A stretch of 64,000 nt of DNA from Anthopleura xanthogrammica (GCA_964019055.1 OZ025216.1:11673914-11737913), one strand, 5' to 3'. Shown: positions 10,668-35,083, numbered from the stretch's first letter. The notes: generated from the letters alone by a model not told the origin. A program made the numbers and translations.

Positions 10668-11675
10668 CCTACTTGCAAAAAGGTTCTCATAGAAATTTGA
10701 AGATTCAAAGTTAGTAGTTCGTGATTTAGTAAATTCACCGATTCAGAATAAATTATCGCTGACGTCATCAGACTCGGAAAGCATCAAATATACGACGGTC
10801 GATCTTGATTTTCGCGGTTTAAAGGAAGTTTTACCATTGTTATCTCTTAAATGATATAAAGATTTTCGTTGTCTTTAATCTATCAATCTTTTTGTTATCA
10901 TTTTTGTTTTTTTACTGATAGCCACAAAGATTTAAGGTTTCACACGGATAAAATATTAAATTCTTTTATTTCCCTGAAATAATACTAATATTAATCTTTA
11001 TCTGCATGTCGAATCAATTCACATCGTCCAGAATTAGCTTTTTTTTTTACTGATAACCACAATGTGAAAAGTAAGCTTTGCAGTTATCTCCAGTAATTTG
11101 TCCAAAGGCATATAATATAAAAGGACGGGGTTGAACAGTTCAGTTGCAAGTTTTTTGTTATGCCCATCATGGAATCCATGATTCCTAAGACAGTTTGCAG
11201 ATTGGCTGCACTTTCCATTGGCAAGGTAGTCCTTGCAGATATGAAAGTAAGAGCACCTTTTGCTTCCACAGTACGCAGACTTGCCAAGGTAATTTTGACA
11301 CATCTTTGCTTTGGGAGAAATCGTCTTGACTTCCTCAATACTTCCTTGATTATTTTCAATTATTAAGAAACTAGATCAATAAAAAAGTGTTGTTATCCGT
11401 ATGAAACATGAAATCTTTGTGACTATCAGTAAGAAGAATAACATAGAAATATCAAAAATTATAAAAAAAGGTTGATACAATAAGAACGAGTTATATAATT
11501 ACAGAGATTCCAATGGCAAAACCTACTTTAAACTAATCAAAACCGTGAATATCAAGAGGCGCCTGTCGACTCTAATGACATCGGCGATTATTTATTCTGA
11601 ATCGGTGAATTTACTAAATCACGAAATACTAACTGTGAATCTTCAAATTTCTATGACAACCTTTTTGCAAGTAGG
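10668..11675. mobile_element. Long inverted-repeat element carrying a captured PARP exon piece
   Basis: Left arm (about 10668-10965, starting CCTACTTGCAAAAAGGTT) is matched inversely by the right arm (about 11385-11675, ending AACCTTTTTGCAAGTAGG). By eye the arms are roughly three-quarters identical and share blocks such as TTCACCGATTCAGAATAAAT and ACTGATAGCCACAAAGATTT. Between them lies an antisense PARP gene A exon fragment (11132-11372). No transposase ORF is visible. Confidence 0.65.
11132..11372 (-). pseudogene. Antisense copy of PARP gene A exon 1 3' segment
   Basis: The reverse complement matches 13509-13755, covering the end of the second winged-helix-like segment and the zinc-finger block KMCQNYLGKSAYCGSKRCSY onward. 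I see only one substitution over ~240 bp (AAGAGG in gene A, AAAAGG here) and the reading frame is intact. The copy lacks a start and a splice donor, so it is not a gene by itself. Confidence 0.9.
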
Positions 11676-12044
11676 TGTACGTACCAAACATATGGTTGGC
11701 TGGTTTGTGCTTGACGTCAAACAGACTGGGCTTACGTCTTAGTTTAAAATTGATATTCAATCATTTATTCGATTTACTTCAGTACTAAATTAGTCCTTGA
11801 AGTCCTTTCACTTTTGCTTTGTTAACTTCGTCCTTATTTAGATCTTGCTCAGCTTAGGTCGATCGGCTCAAAGTGCTAAACAGAGAAGAAATACAGATTA
11901 ATACACTATACAGATTTCGAAGCTTATTCAGGTTCTCGGAATTCAGGCATTGGTAGCGGTGCGTCAACGTTAAGCAAATTGTTTTACTGAAACAAGGATA
12001 CCCATTTTAAAAGTAAAACAGAGCGACTGCTGAGGATTGCGAAT

Positions 12045-15000
12045 ATGGAAACGGGTTTAGCTTCAAGGGTATATAACTTTATTTTCGACTGCAAAGGAGG
12101 AGAAATTGAATTGCTGGACCTGATTCGATACCGGTCGCCAATGGAAGGATTCACTGAAGCGAGAGCAACTGAAATACTGAGCTCCAGCGAACAAGAAGAC
12201 TCAGAAACCAAACAGAAGAAGAAAACTTTTACGATGGGAGTCAATTCTGAAGGCAGAAAAACTGTTCGAATATCGTGTAAGGCAAGAATTTGTTTCAGCT
12301 ATGAGAGCAATGGCAGATGTTCACAAGGGGGAAAATGTAGGAACTTGCATATTTGTAAAGGTTTCCTAGAAGAAAACTGTCATGATACCAATATTTGTTC
12401 GAGGTCACACCATTTACTCGACAATGAAAACCAAAACAAACTTCAAAAACTGGATTGCCGTATCGTGCGAAGACCAAATTCGAAGATTCGAAGGATGATA
12501 TCTAAAAATCTTCCCTGTGTTTGTAAAAACTATTTGAATGACCAACGTAGGAATAAATTATGCCAGAATTTACATCTTTGTTCACGGTTCGTGAAAGATG
12601 CCTGCTGTTCCGAAGAAAACAACTGTCCTTCACAACATTCACATGACCTCACTTCTTCGCATAACAAAAAGATATTTAAGAAATATCAGGTACCAAAAAG
12701 TTATCTCAAATGTGACACTCTTCTCCCAAAAGGAACAAAGATTGAAAAAATTAGCGAAAGTGGCCGAAGATCCAAAGCAACTTCAATGAATAATTTGGAT
12801 GTAGAAAACGATTCAGAGCAACAAGCTGTGAAGGCCATTGATTTCACACAAAATATTGCTTTGGGCAAAGACGCCTTAGGATGCCATTGCTTAGCAACTA
12901 GTGTGGACGAGAAGAGACAATATGGTAGCTTACAGCACAGGTATACTGAAGAAAATGATTGGGGACTTGATGAGGTTCAGACAAATCCCATTTTGGCAAG
13001 TCCTTCTCCGCATCCTCAAAACTCCAATCTTCAGAAGTGGGATAGCGTTGGATGTTTTAAAATGGCTCCATCGTCTTCACCAACGTGTGCATCTGATGGA
13101 CAGAAAATGTTGAGACCATGTCGTAGCGTGGGTGGCAAAGAAGCTCCAAAGAAGGTAGGAATGGCATGTGGAATGTCAAATGGTGCTAAAGCAAAGCCAG
13201 GGAATTGGGCTGGTCGTGGAAGAGGGAGGCCGCAACAGAGCTGCTTACCGACCCAAGAACGTCCTGGTCAATTGGTTCAATCAAATTCTTCCGAGCAATT
13301 TAAAATCATTGAATCCTTTAAGCTGGATATAATGAAAGCAGTGAGAGATAGCCTACTGGACCAGTCTGAAATAGCCCGTGGTATTTTTAACTGTATATTG
13401 ACCAAGTTCAACGGTACAGCAAGATTTTCAGATATTTCCTTCAGCACAAGTCCAGTTTTTCTTTTCTCTTCTGTCGAAGAGAAGGAAAAGTGGTTTCGAG
13501 AACACAAGTCTAGTTTCTTAATAATTGAAAATAATCAAGGAAGTATTGAGGAAGTCAAGACGATTTCTCCCAAAGCAAAGATGTGTCAAAATTACCTTGG
13601 CAAGTCTGCGTACTGTGGAAGCAAGAGGTGCTCTTACTTTCATATCTGCAAGGACTACCTTGCCAATGGAAAGTGCAGCCAATCTGCAAACTGTCTTAGG
13701 AATCATGGATTCCATGATGGGCATAACAAAAAACTTGCAACTGAACTTTTCCCAGATGTTAAGCTTACTGAAGAACAACTTCGTCAGTTGGTAGGTATTC
13801 TAGCTCCTTGCTTAGGGACCGCGGTCATTTTCTATCGCCTGCGGGGAGGGGGGAGAGGGTTTCACATGCACAAAGATGAGAGAGTAGCATTGATGGGGGT
13901 CATAAAACAGAGAGTGCCTTTTGGGGGATCAGTTAATCTTTATGATGTCTTGACAAAAACCTTCGCACCCTTCCACCACCCAATCACAAGGCGCGATAAA
14001 TAGTGACCAGGACCTTATTAACTATTACAAGTTTGTATTTCAAGTTAGGAAATGACATGAAAACTTCAAACTTATAGTTTCACATTCTTACTTTAGATTA
14101 AATCATCAACTCCTCAAGTCTGTATGGCTTATAACGAAAGAAAATGTTTTGGAAGTGGGCTACAGTGTAAAAAGATCCATGTATGCAAAGATTATGTTTC
14201 TAGGAAGAACTGCAACGGTGGCTGCCACGTTCTCCATGAACGTGGGCTCCTGACTCCTGAAACAAAGGAGATTCTCGCCTGGTTGCAAGTGACTACGAAT
14301 GCCAAGGAGCTGTTGGGGAAGCTATTGATATGTGACGACGACAAAACGTATAATGATTGTGTTAACAATGACGATGATGATTATGCTACAGAACTTGAAG
14401 TATCTGATGTAGTGGAAGAGATGGATGAACTCTTGGCCGTAGATCTGTGTAAGTAATTTTTATCATGCTGCATCAAAAATACATTGTTATAGAACACATG
14501 TACAAGCTGGTCTGTTTGGAGCGCCATGAACTGAAAAGTGCTAGCTTATAGTGCATTTAGAGTGTTGATAAATGGATGGCGTGGGATGACATAGGATGAA
14601 TGGATGGTTAAAATTGGACCTGAGTGGGTCAAATGTTGGGTCAAATTTGGGTCAAAATATTTGGTCAGTGTTAGGTCATAATGTGGGTCAAATATTATTT
14701 CAAATGTAGGGTCAAATGTTGGTATTTTTTGTCAGAGACTTTGAGAGTGAATGAGGTGTTCATGAGCAGTTTTGAATTGTGCCCAGAAGTGTGACGACTA
14801 TATTTTAATCCTTCGAACTATGTTTTCCAGACTCCATAAATGCATCAAGCATAGAAAACCACATCTGTATGAAATTCCTTCTGAAGCAAAGTAAAGAAGA
14901 AAGTTCATGCACGGACCATCACTGTCCCATGCCGTACCAGTGGGTTTACATGGCAGACACGAAGTGGCACATGTTCAACGAGTGTCAAAACATAAACCTC

Positions 15001-17769
15001 GAAAGATTTTTCTGCGACGAAAACCTTAAAGATAATCAATTGGTTCATTTATCGCTGAAATGCTCTTCATTTTCTGAATCTGATCCAACATCACCGAGAT
15101 GGTAAGTGGCGTACACTTTGTTTAGGCTTAGAATTTGGAAATTAATGTATATACAGTATAATATAGAGCCCTTGCAGCTCGTCGGAATGCAGAGGACAAA
15201 GCAATATGTTTCCAATTCTCAGGAGATTGAAATTCTTTTGTTTTGTCATCTCCAAATTGAGCTGCTTTATACAATATCTTGGCTATCGATCGATTGGCTT
15301 ATGTTTGAAGTATCGTGATTGGGTGATATTTGCTTCTCGTCTGTTTTTCAGTTATTGGTTTAGAGCGCGCTGGATAACATTACTTCATGCAGTAGTATCT
15401 TGGAGTTCTTCTTCTATTCTTAGCTCCTCGTGGAGTATAACGCGACGCACAGAACTTTCCATCTTGGTCCAACCATGGCAGCACTTTCAGTATATATCAC
15501 TCGGTATATAAAAACAAAAATTTTCGATCGACGAGAAATCCATTTTTCAGAGCTTTAGTTCCATATAACTTCAGCTAATTAAGTCATCTCTGAAGAGTTG
15601 TAAGGCCCAGTCCAAACGTTGAACTTCACATGAACCGAACGCATTGAAAACAATGGATAATAAGGCGGTCTTCTTTGATGTCATGAGGTTCGGCTGATGA
15701 GAAGATCGACGTTTCAACTGGACCAAAGATACCAACTGACTGCGTTCATAGGGTGCTTATAAACAATCTTCCTTAGTTCAACATATTCACAGTTATGAAC
15801 AAAATGTCTCTCTCTTTAAAGACTTATTTTGCATTTCCATATTAGGTTCAATGTTAGCTTTTCTCAGATGGAAGTTCGTACAGGGAACATGATTTTTCCA
15901 CTCAAAAGACTCTCTACCGAGTCAGAAGTCTATGTTCCTGACTGTCCACTAGCAACTAGATGGCGCTGGCTCGTAAAAGGACCGGATGGGAAGCTTAAAG
16001 AATACGAGCAGCAAAGTCAAGTAAGCATTAGTTTTTTCCGACAAATGTTGCAAAGGTTTTAAGGGGGGTCTCTCTCATAAAACTCCTGTTTTAGTGTGAA
16101 CATTAAATATTATATATAGTATATATCTAATAATTCTGCAGACGGATTCCAGCGCTTCCGTGCAGGTTCCGCACCAAAAGTCTAAATGTACAACGTCGGA
16201 TGCCATTGAAAAACATTACCTTGAAGGACACAGCAAGTATGACTATGAAATGGAAGGTCAGAGGCGGAGAATCTATTTCAAAGAGACACCGATGTACCAA
16301 ACAACTGCTCATTCTTCGTCAGCCAGTACTAGAGAGGAGGTCGAACGAAGGCCTATGTTTGTCAGTCAAGAAGACTTTGAGACAATTAGAGGGTAAATAT
16401 GTTGCTAATGGATACGCCGAATATGTCTCGAATCATTGTGTATTTTTGCGGTTAAAAGCACCAAACTTGGCACGATATGATAACATAGGACAAGCTGATT
16501 GATTTCAGCTATAAGCTCACCTCGATTTCATTCAGGGGGAGGCAAGTTTGGTACTCAGGGGGAGGGGGAGGGCAAAATTTGTTACAATTCTTTAAATTTT
16601 ATTATATTTTATCAAATTAGCACTAAACTTACCAAAATTACATTTAAAAAAGAAGCTCATATGCTCCAATTATAACTACCAGAACGATAAGTGGAAAATA
16701 GAGCCGTTTCTCCACCAATCAGATTTGAGGAAAATGTAATAGTAACTATTAATTCTGATGTTTTGATGTCTTACCAGTAAGGCATGTTTGCTGCCAGAAG
16801 CTAACACACGACAGTTCCCGTCTACGTGGACCAAGATGGCTGAATGCCAGGACCATCTTCTTGTCCAGTTGCCCAGCAATTCCCAGGAATATCGAGGGAT
16901 GGAGTCGTTATTTTTAACTCACATGGCCGACAAACTGGTCACAATTTGTTCGATTGACAGAATACAAAACCATTTCTTATGGGATAAGTATACAAGGTAC
17001 AATATAGCCGTGTTTGCGATTTTATAGACTAGATGCTTGTTACGAGCCTTCGTTATCATAAGTTCAGCAGCAAGCGCATGCGCGCGTTTCTCTTAGTCAA
17101 CATCGAGGAAGACAGACACGATTGATAACCTAACATGTGGACCTTTTTACCTTGGAGATAATAGTTTCCTCTTCGACACCACGTCAATACCAGTTTGAGT
17201 ATTATTTCTTTCTCTACTGGTAATGCTTAAAAATATACTATCGATTTTTGAAAAAATATAAATTTTCTTTATTTTTAAGGAAAAAGGACCAAATGAAGAA
17301 AATGGCTGCTACAAGGAACGAAGAGCCAAAGCACGTTGTTGTAGACGAGTGCCTTTTGTTCCATGCCACTTCCCACCGTAATATCCGACGTATTTGTAAA
17401 CAGAACTTCGATTGGCGCTCCTACGGTGAGGGTGCTCCCAAGATCTATGGCGAGGGAGTCTACTTTTCAAAAGATCCTTCTCTTAGCCATTGGTTTTGTC
17501 CAGGTGATGACGAGGATGGCTCTCGGTACATCTTCATATTCAAAGTACTTGTGGGATCCTATACCGAGGGTAGAAAGAGATACCGACACCCTCCCCCTAA
17601 GGATCCATTGGACCCCACTAGTGAAGCTTTTGATTCGTGTGTGGACAGAGTTGAAGATCCTCAAGTCTTTGTTGTGTTTGATGCGGACCAGTATTATCCT
17701 GGGTATCTGGTCGAGTATAGAACCAGGGATAGCTTAGCTGCGGACCTCCAGACTTGCTCTGTGCAGTGA
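12045..17769 (+). CDS. PARP12/ZAP-like mono-ADP-ribosyltransferase, gene A
   Basis: Exons: 12045-13790, 14097-14448, 14831-15101, 15846-16020, 16142-16392, 16778-16996, 17280-17769. All introns are GT-AG and phases agree, giving 1167 residues. The ATG at 12045 has A at -3 and G at +4. Order: winged-helix-like segment (~5-45), CCCH cluster (~80-210), low-complexity linker with GRGRGRP (~385-392), second winged-helix-like segment (~430-505) and finger block (~510-570), another CCCH exon (583-699), WWE 1 (~735), WWE 2 (~800-925), PARP domain (~945-1155). Seen: LFHATS (His ~1034; the usual Gly is Ala), GEGVYFSK Tyr, and Val in QVFVVFD where PARP1 has the catalytic Glu. By family knowledge this H-Y-hydrophobic set implies mono-ADP-ribosylation. 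Human ZAP and PARP12 bind RNA through such fingers and restrict viruses. The protein ends CSVQ, a CaaX farnesylation signal. Paralogue of gene B just downstream. Confidence 0.92.
13806..13905. mobile_element. Possible remnant of the AGGGACCG-type MITE
   Basis: TTAGGGACCGCGGTC at 13815 resembles one end of the family at 28533, 33907 and 54263. No second end is visible. It lies in gene A intron 1. Confidence 0.3.
14581..14735. repeat. Minisatellite of GGTCAAATGTTG-like units in gene A intron 2
   Basis: Degenerate shorter counterpart of the array at 893-1005. Confidence 0.7.
15165..15290. mobile_element. Hairpin MITE M2, copy 2 (internally deleted)
   Basis: In gene A intron 3. Same sequence as 1100-1215 with part of the left arm lost (GAATGCAGAGGACAAAGC). 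Confidence 0.7.
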
Positions 17770-17879
17770 ACACAATGAAAATTAAAGAAGAAAGGAAAAA
17801 TAGAAAAAAAAACGAATACCAACTATAATGCTAATGATCGTTACTCGGTTATCCCTTTCATGTTGCTGAATGTCATAAC

Positions 17880-17955
17880 CAATCAATCATTCATTCAGTC
17901 AATCAATCAATCTATCAATCGATCAGTCAGTCAGTGAGTCAGTCAGTAAATTTAC
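17880..17955. repeat. Imperfect tetranucleotide tract (CAAT/CAGT)
   Basis: Runs of CAATCAAT then CAGTCAGT in the 3' flank of gene A. Confidence 0.8.
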
Positions 17956-18031
17956 AGTTTAAATCTTAATTTAACTTTGGAAAGTTTTGGTTTAACTTAT
18001 TTTTATATTGTCACATTTTGTTTGTTTGTGC

Positions 18032-18037
18032 GCAATA
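18032..18037 (+). terminator. Candidate polyadenylation signal AATAAA of gene A
   Basis: The first consensus AATAAA downstream of the stop at 17767-17769, about 265 nt away. It is followed by a 12-bp stem hairpin (ATGGATCTTAGG ... CCTAAGATCCAT, about 18048-18077). Confidence 0.4.
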
Positions 18038-18077
18038 AATTTTCAACATGGATCTTAGAAGGACTCCTAAGATCCAT

Positions 18078-18748
18078 TATTTTCAATAAATTAAATGTAA
18101 AAAGAAAGAAAAAAACGACATTACCTAAAATAATAACAACAACATCATTACTCAAAAAACAAAAAAAAATAAAAAAAAATAAAAATTCCGGAATATATCT
18201 TTTTTTTTTTTACATTCATAGGTACGAAAACGTGAGGTCCCAGAACGATCCCCAAATCCGGAGTCCATCTCGTTCCTCGTTCCTGATTCCCGAATATTGG
18301 TTCAGCTTCCAAAATAATCAGGAATCTATGCTGGCCCAGCATTTTTGAAAAAGAAAGAATAAGTGATTTAAATAATATTTGATAGGTTAATACAGATATC
18401 AAATGCGAATGAGAAATTAATTTGATAACTAAGTAAAAGATTCCCCTTTTGGTTGATATCGAAATATCCTGACGAAGCTGACTCGCAAAATCTGGTGCAA
18501 CAAAAATTGGATACTTTATTTTACGCAGTCTCTCATTTTCTTTTCTTCTATCTTTCTTTTTTGTTAGTAAAAATTCACACTTTTTTCTTATCTTTTTTCA
18601 TCTCTTTTAATTTGTGATCGGCTGTTTCGATTTTTTAGTATTTCCGGTTAGTGATGGTCACCCTGTGTTGACATTTCCAAGAAACACCAGATTTTGATCC
18701 GAGAAGCGCCATGTTTGAGTGTTGAACCACAGCGCGAAAAAAACCACC
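18078..18748. other. Intergenic between PARP genes; probable promoter region of gene B
   Basis: A-rich then T-rich sequence. No repeats of note. The last ~100 bp must hold the gene B 5' UTR or promoter, but I cannot identify a TATA box with confidence. Confidence 0.4.
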
Positions 18749-27079
<8,331 letters not shown>

Positions 27080-27096
<17 letters not shown>

Positions 27097-27370
27097 GGTC
27101 TGGCGTCTTCCTTTGGGGTTCCTGTGTCCACTTTTGATGACCGTGATTATCTCTTTGTATATCCTGGTTATCAAGTTCAAGTTAGAAGAGGTCCTATCAC
27201 AACTGCTTGGTTATGTAATGTTCAGCTTTTTGCTTTGGGGTTCCTGTGTCTACCTTTGATGACAGTGATTATCTCTTTGTATATCCTGGTTATCAAGTTC
27301 AAGTTAGAAGAGGTCTTGTCACAACTGCTTGGTTATGTAATGTCCAGCTTTTTCCTTTGGGCATCCTGTG
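27080..27370 (+). repeat. ~120-bp tandem repeat starting in the last codons of gene B
   Basis: Two full units and a partial third, each beginning AACTGCTTGGTTATGTAA. The first copy of this phrase encodes the CaaX residues CLVM and the stop codon, so the array starts inside the CDS and continues through the 3' UTR. Confidence 0.9.
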
Positions 27371-27846
27371 TCCAGGGTGGTCCAGAGAGGTGGGTGTTTG
27401 TAACATGAAATAATGTTCACACCACCCTATGGTATCCCATGATGCACTTCGATATGGGATATATTGTGATGGATCATGGGATCTTCCCATAATGACATAA
27501 CCATCCTATTAATGGTCTCTCATGATAATTTATACCATTAAGAACTTAATGACTTATATACTGTCGAGGACTATTAATATTAAGCTAAGTAGATGACAGT
27601 TATGTTGCCTTGGTAATGTACATACCATGTGGGTTTGTACCCAGGGTGACGCCACATTTTTAAAGCTGAACAACAGCAATTTGTGGTATTATTTTCTGGT
27701 ATTTCCACTCTTTAAGAATTGGAAAATTTACTCTATAATGGTTCCCTAGACCTCTCCCATCTCCCAACACACACACCCAACAATCACGCACACTAACTCA
27801 AATCCCACACAAAATAATAACATGATCAAATGAAGATCATTATTTA

Positions 27847-28128
27847 AAGGCACTGTTACATGTTGAAACATTTAGCTGAAACTTGTGTGCAACAGCGTTG
27901 CGAGACAAGTTTCATAGGGGTGTTACACTTGCAATTTTGCCCTGAAACTTGTTCGCAACACAAGTTTCGGTTGCACAAGTAGAAAGCACTTCTACTTTTT
28001 GTGAAACTTCTTGCAACGAAATTTTCACAAAGGTGGAGTGTAACACAATGCAATTCGTTCTGAAACTTGTTTTGCAATGCCATTGCACACAAGTTTCAGC
28101 TAAAAGTTTCAACATGTAACAGAACCTT
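27847..28128. mobile_element. Long-TIR MITE rich in GAAACTTG
   Basis: AAGGCACTGTTACATGTTGA is mirrored by TCAACATGTAACAGAACCTT. The inner arms (AGCTGAAACTTGTGTGCAA / TTGCACACAAGTTTCAGCT) are perfect inverted copies. Short ORFs here are artefacts. Confidence 0.85.
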
Positions 28129-28532
28129 AAGAGGTGGTTACAATTTATTGTGTCTTTCCTCTTAAGATCCTTATGAAAAGGACACTCACAGTCAAATGTG
28201 AACGATTTAAGATGGTACTACGTTTGAACCCCCCTTGAACTTATTAATGACACACCTTAGAAACGTGGTGGTCCATTTTCTGGTTTGGGGCAATGTTTCT
28301 ATGCTGTATGTTCTGTTGAGCAGATGTCATAGTCTTCAACATGTTGCAAGGTTTTCCCTTGTCCTATTGAATCTGTCTCACTTGTGCAGAGAGGATTCAC
28401 AGCTTCTACCCAGGCTTCAATCGACATCCTCTCTGCAAGACAACAGCAGCCTCCAACGCCATAAAAAATATATCTAGTAGCAAGTACAGGGATGATAGTG
28501 TGTGATAACAAAATTGTTATCAAAAACATTGC
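28129..28532. other. Intergenic, nothing recognised
   Basis: No ORF with splice support and no clear repeat. Confidence 0.5.
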
Positions 28533-28703
28533 CAGGGACCGTGGAGACGGTACATATATATATTTACCCCCCCCCCCCCCCCCACTTTTTCCCTTTTTCC
28601 ATAGTAGTCTGTTATATTTTACAATCTTAGCCCTGCACTTTTTCCCATACTAGTCTCTTATATAGCGTCCCCCCCCACTTTTTAGGGTGCTCCACGGTCC
28701 CTG
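28533..28703. mobile_element. MITE family M3, copy 1
   Basis: CAGGGACCGTGGAG ... CTCCACGGTCCCTG ends, poly-C interior, and CTTTTTCCC repeated inside. Copies at 33907-34009 and 54263-54386. Confidence 0.8.
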
Positions 28704-29237
28704 CTTCCTCTAACGAATAGCTAACTATATTGCTTTGATTTATTCCTTTATAGTGAGTAGGCATTAAATTCATTAAAGTTATGGTAAAATCTGAAACAAA
28801 TAACATGATCTAAAGATTAATCGTATTAATCTAATCTTTGGGACAAGGCTTCTGGCATTGTTTTATGGAATTGGCTTGATCCGACAGAAATGGTGTTTTG
28901 GTCAAGTCTGACTCACGAGAGCAAGAGGGGCTACAAAACCCTACACAGTGGAAACCCCCCATCCTTAACAATGCCATGAAAGTCTTGTTTAAACAAAGAT
29001 CATAGAAAGACCCAGTCTTTCTATCATCCATGATTGTTTATCAAACCATTTATCATACCATGATTGTTTATGCTTGTCGAATGACGATAAAAACAAATTA
29101 TTTTTCATTATATTTGTCTTATATTTGCATAATTTCCTTAGTTGTTACCCCAATTCCAGAGCCTCTGATGAAGTTACCTTGCTCTACTTTTGAATTGAGA
29201 AAAGCTGTTGGATTCCTTGGAGAAAACCAGATGTAAA
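28704..29237. other. Intergenic, nothing recognised
   Basis: AT-rich, no gene seen. Confidence 0.5.
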
Positions 29238-29453
29238 AGGGCGGGATGCTTGTTGTACCTTTGAGGGGTTAATTTTTGTTATTTGGTACCTTTTAAGGTG
29301 TTAAAATGAAAAACTAATTAAAATGCTGTGAAATTAGCATCATTTGGTAACATTTAGGGGTGAAACTTGCAATTGTTATGACTACTTAAGAGAAAGAGAT
29401 GTTGGCACCTTTTAGGGGTCATTTTCAAAATTTCCGACAAGCATCCCTGCCCT
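29238..29453. mobile_element. MITE with AGGGCGGGATGCTTG ends
   Basis: AGGGCGGGATGCTTGTTG is mirrored by CGACAAGCATCCCTGCCCT. The interior repeats TTTTAGGGGT-like phrases. A stray CAAGGGATGCTTGT occurs at 2551. Confidence 0.75.
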
Positions 29454-30166
29454 TCTATATGTGGGATTCCCCTCCCTGGAGTTGGATTATGGGATCTGAA
29501 GGTAATTTTTGCCATTTGCAAGCTCAACTTACTTCAACATGTGTTTCTGGAATAAGGATTGTAACTTAATTTATTATAGATGAATTAGTTTGTAAGAAAA
29601 AAATTAGTTTACAAAACATTTGTGTAGGATATCAGAAGAATATCCATTATATCCATTAGTCCATTAAACTTCATTTTTATTGGGATTGCTCTGAATGATT
29701 GCTTGTTATGAATCTACGTAGGCCTGTGTACGCGTGTATACCTGAACGACCTACCTGAACTAAACCCCACCCATGGAGATAAAGAGACCTGAGGGGGGTG
29801 GCGTGGGAGGAGAGCGCATGCATGAAGAATGAAAGGCCTCTTGTTTACCACAAAGAACCCAAAGAGTTGCTTACAATTTCTAATTTACATGCTACATCAT
29901 TGCCACCATAGAGTGAAGTCACTAAACCCCTGAAATAAAAATGACTTGTTAAAGTGTAATATTCAAATACATACAAAAGAAAGCAATGGAAAGGTCTTTG
30001 CTTCAAAAATAACTCAGGAACTCATTATCACTCTATTTTTTGGATAAAGTGAAGAAGACTGAAAAGACGAGAAAACTGCATTCCTGCTTTTATTATCACA
30101 TGCTCATTTTAAAATTTAGGGATTGGCCCTGTTTTTAGTGTTTGGGCTACCTGTGGTCATGTGATA
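29454..30166. other. Intergenic upstream of quinone oxidoreductase gene 1
   Basis: No gene seen. The last ~150 bp probably hold its promoter. No confident motif. Confidence 0.4.
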
Positions 30167-33472
<3,306 letters not shown>

Positions 33473-33906
33473 AGAGAGTTTCAGAATCCTTGTCACTCAC
33501 TGATGCATAAACAAAATATTAATCCTTCCATTCATCATAGTTTTTAAAATAGCAATGAATCAATGTAGTATATACCTGATTGCAAGAGCGTTGTCATATA
33601 AAATTGAAAAATAACAAATAGAAATTAATCACTTTTGCAAAACAGGTCACTATAATTCTTTCACTGTTTTGAAGGTATAGACTGACATTTTTGAGATTAT
33701 ATTCATAATTCATTCCTATTTTTTATTTTTTATTTTCATATTCATATGACAACATTCTTGCAATAAGGTGTGCAGCACCCAATTCAAAAATCATGGAACG
33801 TTTGGTTTGGTTAATTATTATTCAAAAGGTTAAATCATCTAGGCTAAGACCAATGGGTATTCTGAGTAGTCAATATCCTGGGCATTTGGAGAGTGTTTGC
33901 ATACAT
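33473..33906. other. Intergenic/3' UTR, nothing recognised
   Basis: AT-rich 3' flank of quinone oxidoreductase gene 1. Confidence 0.4.
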
Positions 33907-34009
33907 CAGGGACCGCGGAGCGTAATTTTGATTGGGGGGGCTAACGACCACCAAATACTGGAAGACCTAGGGGGTTTGGGGGCATGCTCCCCCTGCTCCG
34001 CGGTCCCTG
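33907..34009. mobile_element. MITE family M3, copy 2
   Basis: CAGGGACCGCGGAGC ... GCTCCGCGGTCCCTG, a short (103 bp) copy with perfect 15-bp ends. Confidence 0.85.
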
Positions 34010-34914
34010 TACATACACGTACATGAAGAGCGACAAAATGCTTTGTTTGGTGACTTGAATCAATGTTCAAGAGCTGAAAAACTAGAATATGCATAACACT
34101 GTTAAGTCTTAGCTTCTGTGATTTACTTACATTTTTTTATTTTACTTTCACGTTCACATGTAAATTGTGGTAGACCATCAAAACCTCAAAATAAAAAGTT
34201 TAGATAAAAAATGATTTGTTTTAATTTTATTCTTCTTAATAAATTTATCCAGCTGGGCTCCCTGTGTCTTGAGACATTGTCAGATCTTAATATTTTTATG
34301 GTTCATGATTCTGACAATTGATGGGATAAATCAGTGCATGTGCCTGAGAAAAGATACCAAGCGGGAAGCCTGTGAAAATTGACTGATAAAAGTTTATATC
34401 TGAGACTGGATCTAGATTTTTAGGCGGAGTGTTTTGATATTTTGTATGTATACATTTACTATGATATTCATTACTAGTATTGAGTGTGAAAAATAACCCC
34501 TTCCCGAGTCGCTGGGCTACCTCAGTTTTGCAAATTTCCTCGATTCTGATTAGTTGGGGGTCCCTTGAGGAGCTCTTTCCAGGTTGGGAGAGGAATTCAA
34601 AAGACCCCAGATAGTGTGGGTGGCCTGTGGTATAAGGAAGAGAGGGCACTGGTAAGAAAAAGAGTTCGCCATTTCTTTGGAAGGTTGAAGTTGTTGAGTT
34701 GAAAAATATTGAGTTCAGGAAAAAAATTAAGGTAAATTCTTTAGTATAACTTATTTTAAATCTATAATTTTCTAATTTAACAGGTAATAGTGTTAAAAAG
34801 ATCTTTGCTTAAGATATTTATGGCGCGTCGAAGGTCGCACGTCGATAATTCCCCCCCCCCCCAAACTTTAGAAGGGCCGAAATTCTACACTATATGAAAT
34901 TGAAGAAATTATAA
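34010..34914. other. Intergenic, nothing recognised
   Basis: Contains AAAATAAAAAG near 34190 (possible late polyadenylation signal) and a poly-C run at 34850. No gene. Confidence 0.4.
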
Positions 34915-35083
34915 AATAGACCTTTTTAGCTTCGTATGCAAATTGCCCATTTCAGACCACATGACATTCCCTTGAGAAATGTTCTTTTGTTAAAGTATTA
35001 ACACATGAAAGAATCAGCTCCCAAGAGTGGCATCACATGGTCTGAAATGGGCACAACAAACAACGAAGTTGAAAAGGTCTATT
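34915..35083. mobile_element. MITE family M4, copy 1
   Basis: AATAGACCTTTTTAGCTTCGT is mirrored by ACGAAGTTGAAAAGGTCTATT. The inner part GCCCATTTCAGACCACATG is mirrored by CATGGTCTGAAATGGGC. Relatives at 45591-45777, partial at 32528 and 54990. Confidence 0.8.

Noticed and set aside
13791..14003. Gene A read-through past exon 1 (652-codon open frame) as an isoform
   Set aside because: The tail has no notable property and I see no polyadenylation signal before exon 2, unlike gene B.
18460..18500. Hammerhead ribozyme at CTGACGAAG
   Set aside because: No stem II partner and no GAAAC segment follows.
27856..28115. Cys-rich minus-strand frames of 67-78 codons
   Set aside because: They lie entirely within a MITE with long inverted arms.
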